Source: Reticulitermes speratus (Eukaryota > Arthropoda > Insecta > Blattodea > Rhinotermitidae). Taken from it: 64,000 nt of DNA. The notes under the pieces were generated by a model. That model was given only the letters and a program-made list of their open reading frames with translations. It did no database searches and was not told the origin of the DNA. The position numbers were made by a program, and so were the translations under genes. Below are positions 24,477 to 35,706 of the stretch, piece by piece. Each line of letters begins with the position of its first letter. Position 1 is the first letter of the stretch. The stretch spans positions 21,265,521 to 21,329,520 of the forward strand of contig JAJKFL010000042.1 of NCBI GenBank assembly GCA_021186555.1, given 5' to 3'.

Positions 24477-24718
24477 CTTTAGAGCAAGGGCGTCCGACCT
24501 TTTCTGGTAAAGGGTCACAACGGTTGTTGTCGGATATTTCGCGAGCCGCACGTATGAAAATCACAATAAGTGATATAACTAAGCGCCTAAGTTATTGTGT
24601 AATTTTTACATTATAAATATAAATATATAATTTACAAATGTGGCCGTGGGCTGCATAACACAACCTGACGAGCCGCATGCGGACCCTCGACCGCGAGTTG
24701 GACACCCCTTCTTTAGTG
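24477..24718. mobile_element. hAT-like MITE, copy 2, with 8-bp target duplication
   Basis: Element 24,485-24,710 (226 bp). Left end CAAGGGCGTCCGACC and the complement of the right end AAGGGGTGTCCAACT are imperfect terminal inverted repeats. The flanks ctttagag (24,477-24,484) and ctttagtg (24,711-24,718) form an 8-bp duplication with one mismatch, the length typical of hAT transposons. No coding capacity. A related degenerate copy is at 18,434-18,645. Confidence 0.72.
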
Positions 24719-24976
24719 TGTCGTGAAAATATACACTTACCTTCCCAGAAGCAATATACCCAAACACACCAAATTCCGTTAGGCATTCCTTGAACGGGGT
24801 ATGGGAGACCCACCGCCCTCAGGTACAACTGCCCCCACCCCCTAACGAAACTCATGCCTACCCCTTCATTCCAGCTGGCAGCCGTCATATGAGGGAAAAC
24901 GTGACTAAAGATCCCCTGACCTATCTATAGATGTTTCGTAGATACAGGTCAGAAATATATGGGTCATAGTCCCTAT

Positions 24977-25250
24977 TTACAAACATGGTTTATCATAGCT
25001 CGACAGCCCTTGTGGACCTAGGTCTCCTCCATGAGGTTCCTCGATCACACTCATTCAGACACACCACACTCGGTAGGACTCCTCTGGAGGAGTGATCGGC
25101 CCGTCGCAGAGACCTCTATCTGACAACACACAACATTCACAAGTCAGACATCCATGCCTCCGGCGAGATTCGAACCCGCAATCCCAGCAAGCGAGCGGCC
25201 GTAGACCCACGCCTTAGACCGCGCGGCCACTGGGATCGGCTGTTACAAAC
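24977..25250 (-). mobile_element. SINE family A, near full-length
   Basis: Runs from 'tagctcgacagccc' (3' end, about 24,996) to the A-box region 'gcgcggccactgggat' (about 25,221-25,236); B box complement 'gagattcgaaccc' at about 25,165-25,177. A candidate 8-bp target duplication ttacaaac flanks it at 24,977-24,984 and 25,243-25,250. The A-tail is degenerate. Confidence 0.78.
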
Positions 25251-26071
25251 CCTTGGGCAGGATAAAGGGTCTCTAATTAATAGGCGTAACTTTCTTGTCT
25301 CGTTACTTACAGACATAGTTTGTCCGTGACACAATATAACAGTGTGGATTATTAACGATGGATCGTAATGGATTTGGAAGGATGTGGACGTGACCTACAG
25401 GAGCTAACACCCCGCAATTGCCCGGGACCGACAAAAACGGAAAATCTCAAATGATATTGGACTTTCCGGCAGATTCAAAACAGGCATCACCCGAATACAA
25501 GTGTAGACACTTGGCGCTATACCAAACGGTTCTGTTTTACTGTCAATTACATTCAATTTACAATAGTCATATGTAACTTTTGTATTATTCACTGATATGC
25601 TTCCTGGCTTACATCTTTACCGACTTCCTAGCTGTGATACTCCCACCAATTTCCGCTAACACTCGTCCCTCAACAATCACGCAGTGCAACAAACAGCATG
25701 AGTAGCTGCCACAATCATGCCCCGCCCGTAGTATCCTAGATGCCGCTGTCCCAATAATGGCAGCTGGCCTGGTTCAAACACGAACTTACTCGACATATTA
25801 TATCTTACAACCCTGACTTGTCCTTCTAAGCTTTTGAAACGTCACTACGTTTGCCTCAAAAACCTCTCGGTGCAGAAGGAAATATTTTCTGCCTTCAGTT
25901 GGATGACCTATCAGACAAAACGCTGACACGGAAAGCGAGCGAATTCAGATCATTCAAGAGTAAAGCTACTACACTGCCGCATCAGTTGCTTCAATTATTT
26001 CGGCAGAGTTGGAATCGTACGTAATTGCGAACACTTTTATTTCAGGTACACGGTACAGATAAAGTGTCCCG
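25251..26071. other. Unannotated DNA
   Basis: No gene or repeat recognised. Confidence 0.4.
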
Positions 26072-26112
26072 TGAGTTAAGCAGCACGCCATGAAGACCTA
26101 CAGGTGGGCGTG
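26072..26112 (-). mobile_element. SINE family C, 3' end fragment
   Basis: The block 'agcacgccatgaagacctac' matches the complement of the terminal block of family C ('ccttcatggcgtg'); the rest is not recognisable. Confidence 0.45.
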
Positions 26113-27454
26113 GGGGCAAAGCTCAACATATTGTAGTTCTCGGCAGTGGACGGAGGAAAGTGGTCAGCTTGAAGCTTCCGGCGCCCCCCCCCCCAATAAG
26201 ATATGTTTAAAAATACGACGGGACCCCATAACCTTTTAGTTTCCGGCGTTACGCTTTGCACAGCCAAATTCATGGAGCACAGTATACAACAGTCGTTCGG
26301 CTCACCAACACGTTTTATTGCCATCGTTACTAGTTTATATCCTAAGTCACATTAACCCAATCTACATCACCACGCCACGCCCTTCTTCGAAACTCTCACA
26401 AATGCAAAATATATGCACTCACCCTTACCAAGCCAACGCATTTTCACTTGTATTTCTTACTCAATCATTTTCCATTTGCAGCAATTGTATTCTTTCTAGA
26501 TAAATTCCAGGAAAACACTACAGAGCACGACTCGTGGACGAAAACGCATATGACCTTTTTCCTCGCGAAGGGCCAAAACTGACATGTCCGAATACACGAC
26601 CGCAAAACCAATAAACCAATAAACACTGAGACAAACTGGCACACCTTGTATCAGATTTAAAGAACATGCTGGGTCATTTAAATATAAAAATAATGAATCA
26701 CACTATGTCCAACATTTATAAAAAAATGGACAGCGAATAGGGAATATTGATTAAATTATGGACATATTACATTTAGGTAATAAAGGTAGACATCTAGACA
26801 CAATGAATAAATATTATATATACATAGAAACCAAAAGAAATAATCATATAAATGATAAAAGTACTGTCAACAAAAATTATACATTCAACTCTATAGTACG
26901 GTACGACCTTAAGACAGGACAGCATCTATGAACCGATCAATACCTTCTGTATGTAAACAAGTTGTCAAGCACTTCATAACTAGTCCAAGGCCAACCTACA
27001 CAGCATATAGACTCATAATCTCAGACAAATGCGAGTAATTAAATAATTAAATATTTAATTTTGGTTTTTAATTTGCTACACATGAAAACATAATTGTATT
27101 CATTGCGTACGTGTTATAGGCAACACTAAGCACGCAACATAAAGCTATCCAGTTAAGCACTAACTCCCTGTTGGAGGCATGGATCAGAAAATGTGGAAGG
27201 AAGTTCACTTACATAATGAAATTTGGAATTAATCCACATCGAAATACTCGGACTGGAGATGACGCTTTGACAACTTTGGAATAACGAAGGAAGTAAAATA
27301 TGTGAACAATATTTGTAACAGTTATGGTAGAACCTTTATCCACACATATTGTTCCTGTTTATTACCATAACAATTTTAATAATATTAATAATTTTGAGTT
27401 TTATGGACTTACAGAATGTATATTTCCCCTCAATATGTTTCAAAGACCAACTGT
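26113..27454. other. Unannotated AT-rich DNA
   Basis: A poly-C run lies at about 26,184-26,193. The interval is AT-rich at 26,690-27,120. No gene seen. Confidence 0.45.
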
Positions 27455-27494
27455 GAACCTGAGGAAGAATGAGGTAGGTCGAAACATGCAGTTC
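27455..27494 (+). ncRNA. Decayed hammerhead-ribozyme-like motif (solo)
   Basis: Stem I GAAC, box CTGAGGA (fits CTGANGA), a stem II region reduced to GA/TC, then GAAA, CATG, C where U is required before the cleavage base A, and GTTC, a perfect stem I partner. The stem II loss and the U-to-C change suggest it is inactive. Confidence 0.45.
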
Positions 27495-28579
27495 TACATA
27501 ATAAATAGAATTTAGTTGTGTTTAGACAGATATTTATTTAATTTTTGCACAAACAATATTCGTTCCCCTATTAAACCGATACCGTTTACCACAAGCAATA
27601 TTACAGAATTCAATACATGTTTTTGATACCTGAGAATTTATTTATCCGATAAAGACAAGCGTTTGTTTAATACAGGTTCATTTTGGACAGGTCTGACTAC
27701 AATTACCATGCATGTATACACATTTCCAACTGCCACTACAGCCAATACAAACAAAATTACTTACTGGTACATGGATGTTGCTACAGGCGAAGCTAATCAA
27801 ACTGCCTGGACAGACAGACAGACAGCATTCTTCACTTACCTGTAACAAACAAAACACGCGGTGAACACAATGAAAATAGCACTCTGTGGACGCCCCAGAT
27901 AGTGACAGCTATTGTTCCACACTCAGCTTCCCAAGTATTCAAGACAGATCTGATTGTTTATCAGCAGTAACATAACACCCGTTCAGAAAAACATGACAAA
28001 GTGTACATTATGTCCCACGTGTACGCAACGGCACAGAAGACTGCGACATCGCCAGCACGCTTCTTAAAATCTCAAAGTGCCAGAAGACAAATATTATAAT
28101 TAGAATGCTAATGAGAGGCCAGCCGCTGGATCCGATTCTGAGGCAGCTGAAACTAATCCGTCACTACAAAGTCTATTCCCTTCACATCGCTTTTAATACG
28201 AATCTCTAACGTCCTCCTTTCGTTTTGTGTTCGCCTCCGAAGAGTAAGAACCACCTCTAAATTCTACACAACTTCCTTGCTCCCCAGATCCGAAACAGAC
28301 GTCCAGTCCACCATAACCTCCTTCATTCAACGGCCCTAACCGTACGTGGGATCTTCCACTGCCTCCAACAATTTCTGGTATAGGCTTGCAGTTGTTATGT
28401 CCAGCAGCAGCAGCTTTCGGATTTCTGACAAGTTCCTGGTGTACTTGACACTGTCAATAAATTTGGTCGAAAATGTACAGAATCGCTTCGAACAAAATTA
28501 AAAATTCAGACTTTTGGTACGGGTACATTCCGTTGCACGTTAAGACCAGCGTACCCTATTTGCTTCCTGTGCTTAAATT
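27495..28579. other. Unannotated DNA
   Basis: No gene or repeat recognised. Confidence 0.4.
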
Positions 28580-28860
28580 AGGCACCACGCTATGAAGGCG
28601 CATGTGGAGTGGAGGTATAGCCCCACGGAGACTTAGTCTCTGCAATGAATAAAGGTGAGTGGTCAGCTTCTAGCTCTGAGAGCTTTACCGCCGGGGAAGG
28701 AGGCCCTAGTAGACATTGGATAGGAAGATGTTTGGGCCCCTTAGTCGATCTGGAAACTGTGGAGAAGAAATAGTTTCTTGCACCTGTCTGGAATTGAACC
28801 TCGATTCCCCGGTCGTCATGCCTTTAGCATAACACCCACCGCTGCCATCCCGGCTAACAC
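28580..28860 (-). mobile_element. SINE family C, near full-length
   Basis: Starts with the 3'-end block 'accacgctatgaaggcgcat', continues 'gtagaggtatagccccac'-like sequence and 'gagtggtcagcttc', 'agacattggat', 'cgatctggaaactgt', and ends with the tRNA-like head (B box complement 'ctggaattgaacctcg', about 28,788-28,803; 'catcccggct' at 28,845). Same order as the plus-strand copy at 6,096. Confidence 0.78.
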
Positions 28861-29644
28861 ACATCTGGACCTAACGAAGACCAAATTATACAATACGGAG
28901 TCCAGTGTGTCAATGGCCTACGCCTCTCGTAGCATCATTTGATACGTGTACTTCTTGTTACTCACGGGTGTTATGGTGGGATGGAATCTGACGGGGGAGG
29001 GGGGCACCATGAGGATACCGAGGAGTAGAATGAACTAAATCCGTAAAGCAGAGTCCTCAGCTGAGTGAGAAATTCCCTGTTTTATGTTCAAGAAGACGAT
29101 TCACATTTGGGTTCACAACAGCCCAACACAGGATACGGAGAGAAAATACGAGTATTTAAAGTGACTTGATTTAAACAGATTGCAGAACTGTGGACTATTT
29201 TGGCTAGTTTATAATGCGAGGCAAAAATGTGAGGAAAGTGGCGCACAGTACCAAATAACGATCTATTAAGGTGCACAGTTTTATGAATAATTAATCAAGT
29301 GATTTTAATTAAATACTCATATTTCCATTTATATGGTTGACATTTTCAATGAGCGTAAGAGTTAATTTAATAACCTGACATATCTAATTACGAAATATTT
29401 TCAATTAGCATACGCCTGCCTGAATTAAAAATCCTCTAGTTAAAGCTATTAACAGAAGGATTTAATTGAACTGTTATTATGATCACTGATATCATTGTCG
29501 GATTCTGAAATAGAAACACACACTATTATGGAGGATTGTTTGCAAAACTCGCCAGCACTACTGATTATATGCTATTATTGCTTATCCCAAAGCTTAATTA
29601 TTCACTGAATGTAACTACGCTCCTAGCAATGCACAAATGACGAA
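28861..29644. other. Unannotated DNA
   Basis: No gene recognised. Confidence 0.4.
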
Positions 29645-29804
29645 ACGAGCCATGTCATAGCTCAGGCGGTTGGCCACCGACCTCTCACATCGGAGGCCCA
29701 CATTCGATCCCAGACTAGTTCATGTGGCATATTTGGTGGTCACAGTGGCAGTGTGGCAGGTTTTTCAACGAGGACTTCGGTTTTCCCGACGGTATCAATC
29801 CCTA
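29645..29804 (+). mobile_element. SINE family D, abutting the Tigger element
   Basis: Head with A box 'TAGCTCAGGCGG' (about 29,658-29,669) and B box 'CATTCGATCCCAG' (about 29,702), then 'agttcatgtggcatatttggtgg', 'ggcaggtttttcaacgagg' and 'cttcggttttcccgacgg'. It stops at the TA where the Tigger begins. Family D sequence does not visibly resume after the Tigger's right end. Confidence 0.72.
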
Positions 29805-31780
29805 CAGCTCTACTGGGAGAGACGCCGCACTTTTTAGTTTGGTGGGTTCTGACAATCCTCTGCAGACCGCAGCACATGTGCTTATTCAGTGAGTCTAGAG
29901 AGGTGTTGTGAGTGAACGTAGTGAATATCGACCCTGTTTTGCGAGACTTATGACTGATTTTATCGGGCGAGTTGATTAATTTTATGCTCGAACCTTTTTC
30001 TAGTGTTCACGAAACGTGACTTAATTAGTTTCAATCGAAGTACTTATGCAGTCACGATACATTAGATGTTTACGGCGTTGTTGACCTTGCCTTCACATCA
30101 TGTAGCCGCCATGTTCTTCATTCCGTTCGGCAAGTGGGGAGGGGGGGGGTGCGGCTTCTCTCCCTGAAGATTGGGAGAGACGCCGCAAAAAATTAAGGGA
30201 GAGATGCTGCACTTAAACAATTACAAATCGGTTTGGAAACGTCGTGAATATACATTATACAGTACTAAAAAACTGTTCTACTGCTCTATCGTCTTACCAC
30301 CACGGCCAGATGTGTACATGAACCGGAAATAGTCGTACATTATCACCGACTTATTCATCAAGTGGTTCACACAGCATTCCCTCAAACACAAAACTTCAGG
30401 GAAGGTCGTTCTACTTTTAGATAGCCACAGAGCTCCTTGCAGCTCCCCTTCACTGCTTCAGGCTGCTGTTGAAAATAACGTCACTGTCATTTGTATACCG
30501 AGTCACTGTACCCATGCCTTACAGCCTTTGGATAAGTGCTTTTGGGCCTTTAAACAGTCATTTCAAAAACGCAGCAGCAGCTTGGATGAAGCAGAATCCA
30601 CAAAGGAAAATCGCTCGATATCACATGGGACGCCTCATCGGGTATCATTGGAATACGGCTGTTTCCATGGGTGTTGGTGTAAGTGTTCTTCAGTCAACGG
30701 GTATTTATCCTTTGAAACGCAATACAGTGCCTGAATATTTCATCTCCATTTCTGACACCAGTGAAACTGTAACTTTTATGGAAACAGTATCTCCAGACAT
30801 GGCTCCAATTTGTGCACCCTCTACTTCAGGAACAAACTCTCAAAATGTGTTACCTATCTCAGCAGAACCTTCATTAAGTATTCTGAATACTACACTGCTT
30901 TCTGACACTTACCCTGAAGAAGTTACACCTTCCAGACTTTTGAATATCAGTCCAGTACAGAAAATACCGAGGACGTATTCAATTTCAGGAAAGAAACTCT
31001 TTTGTTCCCACTGCGGAAGCTAATAATACTGAGGAAAAGCGAAATAATCAAGAAGCAAATAAAGTCAAAGAGCTGAGGAAAATCAGAAGTGTTAACATTC
31101 CCAACACTTCGGGTCTACAAGGTCAGAAAATGCAGAAAAAGAACTCATTAAAAATATATTCATAATCACGAGACACCTGAAGATTCTGACAAGAAATGCT
31201 GTGCATGCTGGAAAAACTACTTGCAAACAACTAAGGATAAATGGTTCGAATGTGTGAGTTGCAGAAATTGGCTCCATGAGTTCTGATCTCCATACAAAGA
31301 CAAATGCTTCGACTGCGGTAGAAGGTTACTGCGAGAGGAAAAGGGCGAGACGCAGAAGAGGATGTAGAATATTTCGTTCACTATAACTTAGACGCTTGAG
31401 TTCAATGAGTTGAAATATTGTGTACTTGTGCTATGTTTTCTATTTTAATGTTGATAACGCATCTTTACTTTCAATAAAGTTCAACAGTGTTCATTTACTT
31501 GTCTTGCTTTTCAAATTCACGGGATATTTTCAAAGAGCGGCATCTATCCCTGCAAAAAAGCGTCGTCTCTACCGGCATGTCCGGGAGAGACACCGCAGAG
31601 ACAACTTTTCTTCGTCGCTCTGTATCTCAGACACTTTCATTTCTGCAGATATTTTGCACACAATTCAGTAAAGCAAAAACTTTAAATATAACATCAGTGA
31701 ATTTTAAGCCGTTTTGACGATTTTCGGATTGAGTTACAGCTAAAGTTGGAAAAAGTGGCGTCTGTCCCGGAATTACCCTA
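29803..31780 (+). mobile_element. pogo/Tigger-type DNA transposon, internally deleted, TA-flanked
   Basis: Element 29,805-31,778 lies between TA dinucleotides (29,803-29,804 and 31,779-31,780), the target of pogo-group elements. The ends correspond as imperfect inverted repeats: left '...TGGGAGAGACGCCGCACTTT' and complement of right '...CCGGGACAGACGCCACTTTT'. A motif close to GGGAGAGACGCCGC recurs inside at 29,816, 30,173, 30,197 and 31,583, and in complement near 30,149. The transposase inside lacks its N-terminal DNA-binding half. AATAAA lies at about 31,474. Confidence 0.75.
30291..31330 (+). pseudogene. Broken pogo/Tigger-type DDE transposase (C-terminal half)
   Basis: The frame begins LPPRPDVYMN and hits a stop codon at 30,330-30,332. 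It then continues through the DDE_1-type core: LLLDSHRAP with its Asp at 30,420-30,422, and THALQPLD with its Asp at 30,531-30,533, 37 codons apart. A T-run at 30,540-30,543 carries one extra base, and homology goes on in the next frame as FGPLNSHFKNAAAAWM and SVLQSTGIYPLKRNTVPEYF, ending at 31,021. After stops, the 3' part still encodes a Cys/His cluster (CCACW...WFECVSC...WLHE, about 31,195-31,280), a PHD-like finger. The helix-turn-helix half and the first catalytic Asp are absent. It cannot make active transposase. Confidence 0.82.
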
Positions 31781-31787
31781 TTTTCTT

Positions 31788-32038
31788 TCATGGCGAGACA
31801 GCCCCTATTGGGCCAGGGCCTCCTCACTGTCGAGGCTTCACGATCAGACGTAAGACACCCCACACTCGGTAGGACTGCTCTGAACGAGGGATCAGTCCGT
31901 CGCAGAGACGACTACCTAATAACACACAACACTGATAAGCGACAGACATCCATGCCACCAGCGGGATGAGAACCCGCAATCCCAGCAAGAAAGCAGACGA
32001 AGACCCACACCTGAAACCGCGCGGCCATAGGGATCGGC
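31788..32038 (-). mobile_element. SINE family A, full-length but mutated
   Basis: Extends from 'tggcgagacagcccc' through 'cacactcggtagg' and 'acatccatgcc' to the head 'gcgcggccatagggatcgg'. The B box complement reads 'gggatgagaaccc', with a change at the normally invariant TTCGA core, so pol III promoter function is probably lost. It lies 10 bp from the right end of the Tigger. Confidence 0.8.
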
Positions 32039-32326
32039 ATTCACTTTTCTATATACAGGAAGAAATATCAGTACGTCCGTTCGTCACGTGTTCAAGTGTT
32101 GGACCCTCGGCCTTTCTGAGTCAACAACATGCATGGTGAGATAATCTTGACAGTATCCATTTTTTCGTCGAAGCATTTGGAATCATGTGTTGTTTGTTGT
32201 TTACAACAGATGGGACGCTTTCTTCTGCTGATCCAATATACTACCGAACTGCTCGACGTGACTGCAGGACAAACGTTCCTAACTCAGTGTACTGTCTTTC
32301 TGCAGCACACACGAATAATAAGTAAA
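32039..32326. other. Unannotated spacer
   Basis: No gene recognised between two SINEs. Confidence 0.4.
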
Positions 32327-32562
32327 AGGTAAAGTTTTGCCTCTCCACGCCATGAAGACATACAGGAGGAGTAGAGGTATAGCTCCACTCATTAACTTCA
32401 TGCCCCAGCCACTTTACCCCCTTGGAGAAAACCCCCATTGAATACGAGGTTGGGTAAGCTCCAGAGCTTGTCTGGGGAAAGAAAAAAATCTCTTGCTCCT
32501 ACCGGGATTCCAACCCCGGACCGTCCAGCCCATAGCCGACTATGCTACTCCGGCTCCACAGC
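32327..32562 (-). mobile_element. SINE family C, full-length
   Basis: Starts 'ccacgccatgaagacataca' + 'ggaggagtagaggtatagctccac', then 'ctttacccccttggag', 'cattgaatacgaggttggg' and ends in the head with B box complement 'gggattccaacccc' and 'catagccgactatgctactccggct'. One of the best preserved family C copies. Confidence 0.82.
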
Positions 32563-33185
32563 AAAGCAATTACTAAGTAACTGTTCTGAAGGTGCCTCCA
32601 GCAGTATCGCTAGTATGCTGACTCGAAAAGTTTTGAGTGTCCAACATACGAAAGTAGCAAGTGTCATGACAAACTGACATACTGATATTCTTCCTGTATA
32701 TATGACCCTCCGTTACACGAGGTCTGAGTTAACGTTTTTAACGTGCAGTATTTCAATACTACGATCTATCAGAATGAGTGCGCGTTTTAACTTCTTAACA
32801 TATCCCCAATAAGGTTATTTTTTATTTTAATGCCCAGAGAAAATGTAACTTGGCAGGCTCGCCTCAGGACGGTACGGCGGTAACAAAACGCGTCTAAGGC
32901 AGACACAGACACATTACACACCGACGACAGACAGACACACACAGACACACACTACTATAGCCTAGATGCCTGAATAAAAATAATGTGACTTTAGTATAGG
33001 CCAGTAAATTGATGCGCAAAACACGATGCATAAATACTTAGTTGAATTATGGACCTATTAAGTACAGACCTGAAAGGAAACATCACGTTTTGTGAATGAA
33101 AACGCGGCGCATTCCTAAACAAAGCAAATCTTAACACACTGACCAAGTGGACGAAGTGTAAAATGAAATTGCACCTGTGAACGTC
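32563..33185. other. Unannotated DNA
   Basis: Contains a GACA/CACA-rich run at 32,900-32,950. No gene seen. Confidence 0.4.
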
Positions 33186-33440
33186 ATGAACACATACTCG
33201 GGGGTGGAGGTACATTCTCGACCTCGGTTCTAGATGGCGTGGTCAGCTTCATGCCGCGGTCTCTTTGCCCCCTGGCCAAGAGCCACCATTAGACATTGAT
33301 AAAGTGGCTGGGTGGCCCCAAAAGCCGATCTGGACGCTTTGAAGAAATAAATCCCCTGTACCTGCAAGGAATCGAACGATTCCTCGGACGTCCATCCCGT
33401 AGCCTAGTCGCTCTAACGACTGAGCATCCTGGCTCCTGAA
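33186..33440 (-). mobile_element. SINE family C, full-length
   Basis: Contains 'gaacacatactcgggggtggaggtac', 'gtggtcagcttcatgcc', 'agacattgataaagtggctggg', 'cgatctggacgctttgaag' and the tRNA head 'ggaatcgaacgattcctcgg' (B box complement) with 'agtcgctctaacgactgagc' as A-box region. Confidence 0.8.
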
Positions 33441-33447
33441 GAAGTGT

Positions 33448-33662
33448 AAAAAGGTAAAGCTATTCGTATACCAGGCCTTTAGGGCTGCAGGAGGTTGAGG
33501 TTCCCAGAATTTTCAGGCAATCGGCACATGCAGGTGGCAAGGCTACCAGCCCTATGCATCGCCGCCTTTATTCCCGGAAGCCATCCCTGGTACTCAATTC
33601 TGTTACAGGCTGAGTCGACCCCAGGGCCATAGTTGGTCATTAGCGTCTTAAGATCGTGCACG
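33448..33662 (-). mobile_element. SINE family B, head-less copy
   Basis: Begins 'aggtaaagctattcgtatac' + 'caggcctttagggctgcaggaggttgagg', then 'ggcaatcggcacatgcaggtgg', 'ggtactcaattctgttac' and 'ggctgagtcgaccccagggcc'. These are complements, in reverse order, of the family B copy at 9,428-9,715. The tRNA-like head is missing (5' truncation). Confidence 0.75.
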
Positions 33663-34046
33663 GATAATCTGCGCACGGATAATCGAGAATACAGTGTACA
33701 AAGAAATGTTCCTATATTCGTACCTGAAGTAAGCAACACTAACAGGCCCAACGATCAGGTACTACGTCTTCGTTATGTTTACCGTCGTCTTGCTAGAAAT
33801 TAATATCGGTAAAAAACACCGCAATCTGTAGTCGCCATCATTACGGATCCTAGACCATCATGCGCCAGGCTATACGGCAGATAATTCTATGCGCCTTACA
33901 CATCTCAGTGACTTACGCAGATTCCAACAAACCTCAAGAATTCTGGAATCTACTTCAGTTTACCATCACAATCTAGATTTATTTATTTTATAACACTGCA
34001 TTTCAGACAAGATTGTCTCCAAAAGACGAAAATAAATCACTCCACC
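33663..34046. other. Unannotated DNA
   Basis: No gene seen. Confidence 0.4.
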
Positions 34047-34260
34047 TCATCTGTTGCTTATCCGCTTCTCAGTATTCCTATCAATCAGTCTTATATGCAT
34101 CCACATATCTATACCTCTTCCTTGGTCAAAACATATCGATAAAAAGCTTACGTCTAAAACCAGGGTCCTTCCCAATACACGGATAAAAACCCACACATCA
34201 TCCGCAACAAATCGCGATCTGATAGGAATCGTACACAGTACCAACCCTTGTGGAACACCC
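34047..34260 (-). pseudogene. Possible reverse-transcriptase relic
   Basis: The minus strand reads GVPQGLVL (about 34,236-34,259) and, 12 residues on in the same frame, RFVADDVWVF. The first resembles the GxPQGSxLGP block and the second the (Y/F)xADD catalytic block of LINE reverse transcriptases. In an intact enzyme these two blocks are usually further apart, so an internal deletion would be needed. The downstream residues do not extend the similarity. A chance resemblance cannot be excluded. Confidence 0.4.
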
Positions 34261-35171
34261 TATCTCTTGTTTTGCCCCTCTCCTTCCACTCTTTCATTTT
34301 ATTTTATTTTATTTTACCATAAGGCATATTGGGGTCTTGCCAGCCAACACGGCCATCTCAATGGAACAACGCCAAAACATACACAACTACACTCACATGT
34401 TCTTTCTCCATCTACGACCTCTCTCTCTCTCTCTCTCTGTTTCTTGTTCTACACCTCACACAGACGCGTTGTTGTCGAGTTTCTGAATCATCCAGCACGT
34501 ACGCAGTCATGGCACACTTTTGTAACGTAATATATAGGTTATTAGAGCTATGGAATAGTACGCATAAAAATAACATATGTACAAATCGCTGACGGGGAGC
34601 TTCATCTAACAGTGTTTTTGTGGGTCCTGAGCTAAGACTCCAGATCTAAGTAGAGTTGGAACAGATGAAATATAAATGAGACCGTGGATAAGAATTTAAG
34701 AAGCGAAAAGACAGAAATCCAGCACAGGGAGTCTGTTCCATCGCAGAAGTAAATATGAGGAAGAAACGTATTAGTGATTATAAAAGCCACAACCTACGCG
34801 GTACTCGAACCTACGACTAAGTGAATATCAGTATCAGAGGCAATGTAGCGTATAAACTCTGTCCCAGAATCCGGCGCGATTACTTTGGAAACGCAGCGGA
34901 CCGCCCCTTACTGTCGCCCTGTGATGTCTTGTAGTAAACAAAATCAAACAGTTATTAGTCAAGGTTTTTTGCAGTACGCAGCCGCTGCATTTAGTTTTAC
35001 GCAACAACTAATTCCTCCAACTGCCACCCATATTTACCACACTGAAACATTCTCCCAAGTCTTATACATCAGATATTATTATCACCTTCTTACAACATCA
35101 ATGACTTTATCTTTTCTGTAAAACTTTAGCTACTCAATTATACATCTTCCGTGCAGTTGTTTTACATATAT
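34261..35171. other. Unannotated DNA with (CT)n
   Basis: (CT)n at about 34,414-34,438 and an ATTTT repeat at about 34,295-34,318. Overlapping frames here are low-complexity artefacts. Confidence 0.45.
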
Positions 35172-35209
35172 AAGTTTTTACTACCAACTACTGCATAATA
35201 ACTTTATAC

Positions 35210-35254
35210 ACTCCTACATGTTTCGGCTGACTATCTTAACCCTCATCAGGGAGT
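35210..35254 (-). ncRNA. Hammerhead-ribozyme-like motif, foldback C left arm
   Basis: Minus strand: stem I ACTCC, intact box CTGATGA, stem II beginning GGGT and closing AGCC (one mismatch), intact GAAA, ACATGT as palindromic stem III region, A at the cleavage site, then GGAGT, a perfect 5-bp stem I partner. Both core boxes are intact. Unlike most copies, stem II starts directly after the box. Confidence 0.62.
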
Positions 35255-35661
35255 CATCCGCCATAGGCATAATAAGCAGCGTACAGCGTGTCACTGAATG
35301 GTAAACTGCACATTTATCACAGCCGTAGTCACTGATTTTATAGTTTAAATTACATATGATAAAATACAGTATGTTATTACATAAAATTTAAGGTACAAAA
35401 TCTACATAAAATCTGTCTCCAAACATCTGTCTCTCAATCGCTTCCAGTTTTTATGGGGTGGAGACCCCTGGCTGTGGTACCCGGTGTTTATTTCTTAAGT
35501 AATATCTCTGTACTGCAGATTTTATAGCTTACATTTTATGTAACAACATACTGCACTTTATCATGTGTAATTTAAACTACAAAATCCGTGACTGCGGCTG
35601 TGACGGATGGGCAATTACCATTCACAGACACGATGTACGCTGCTTATGTCTATGTACGATG

Positions 35662-35706
35662 ACTGTCTGATGATGGCTGAGATAGTTAGCCGAAACATGT
35701 AGGAGT
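35662..35706 (+). ncRNA. Hammerhead-ribozyme-like motif, foldback C right arm
   Basis: Box CTGATGA (35,667-35,673), one extra T, stem II GGCT (35,675-35,678) pairing with AGCC (35,688-35,691), GAAA (35,692-35,695), ACATGT, A, GGAG. The 5' side of stem I reads GACTGT instead of GACTCC, so stem I is weakened, although the core is perfect. Compare the left arm, where stem I is perfect. Confidence 0.6.

Noticed and set aside
24082..24564. 160-codon minus-strand frame as a gene
   Set aside because: No domain recognised; its start lies within the hAT-like MITE; composition is not distinct from its surroundings.
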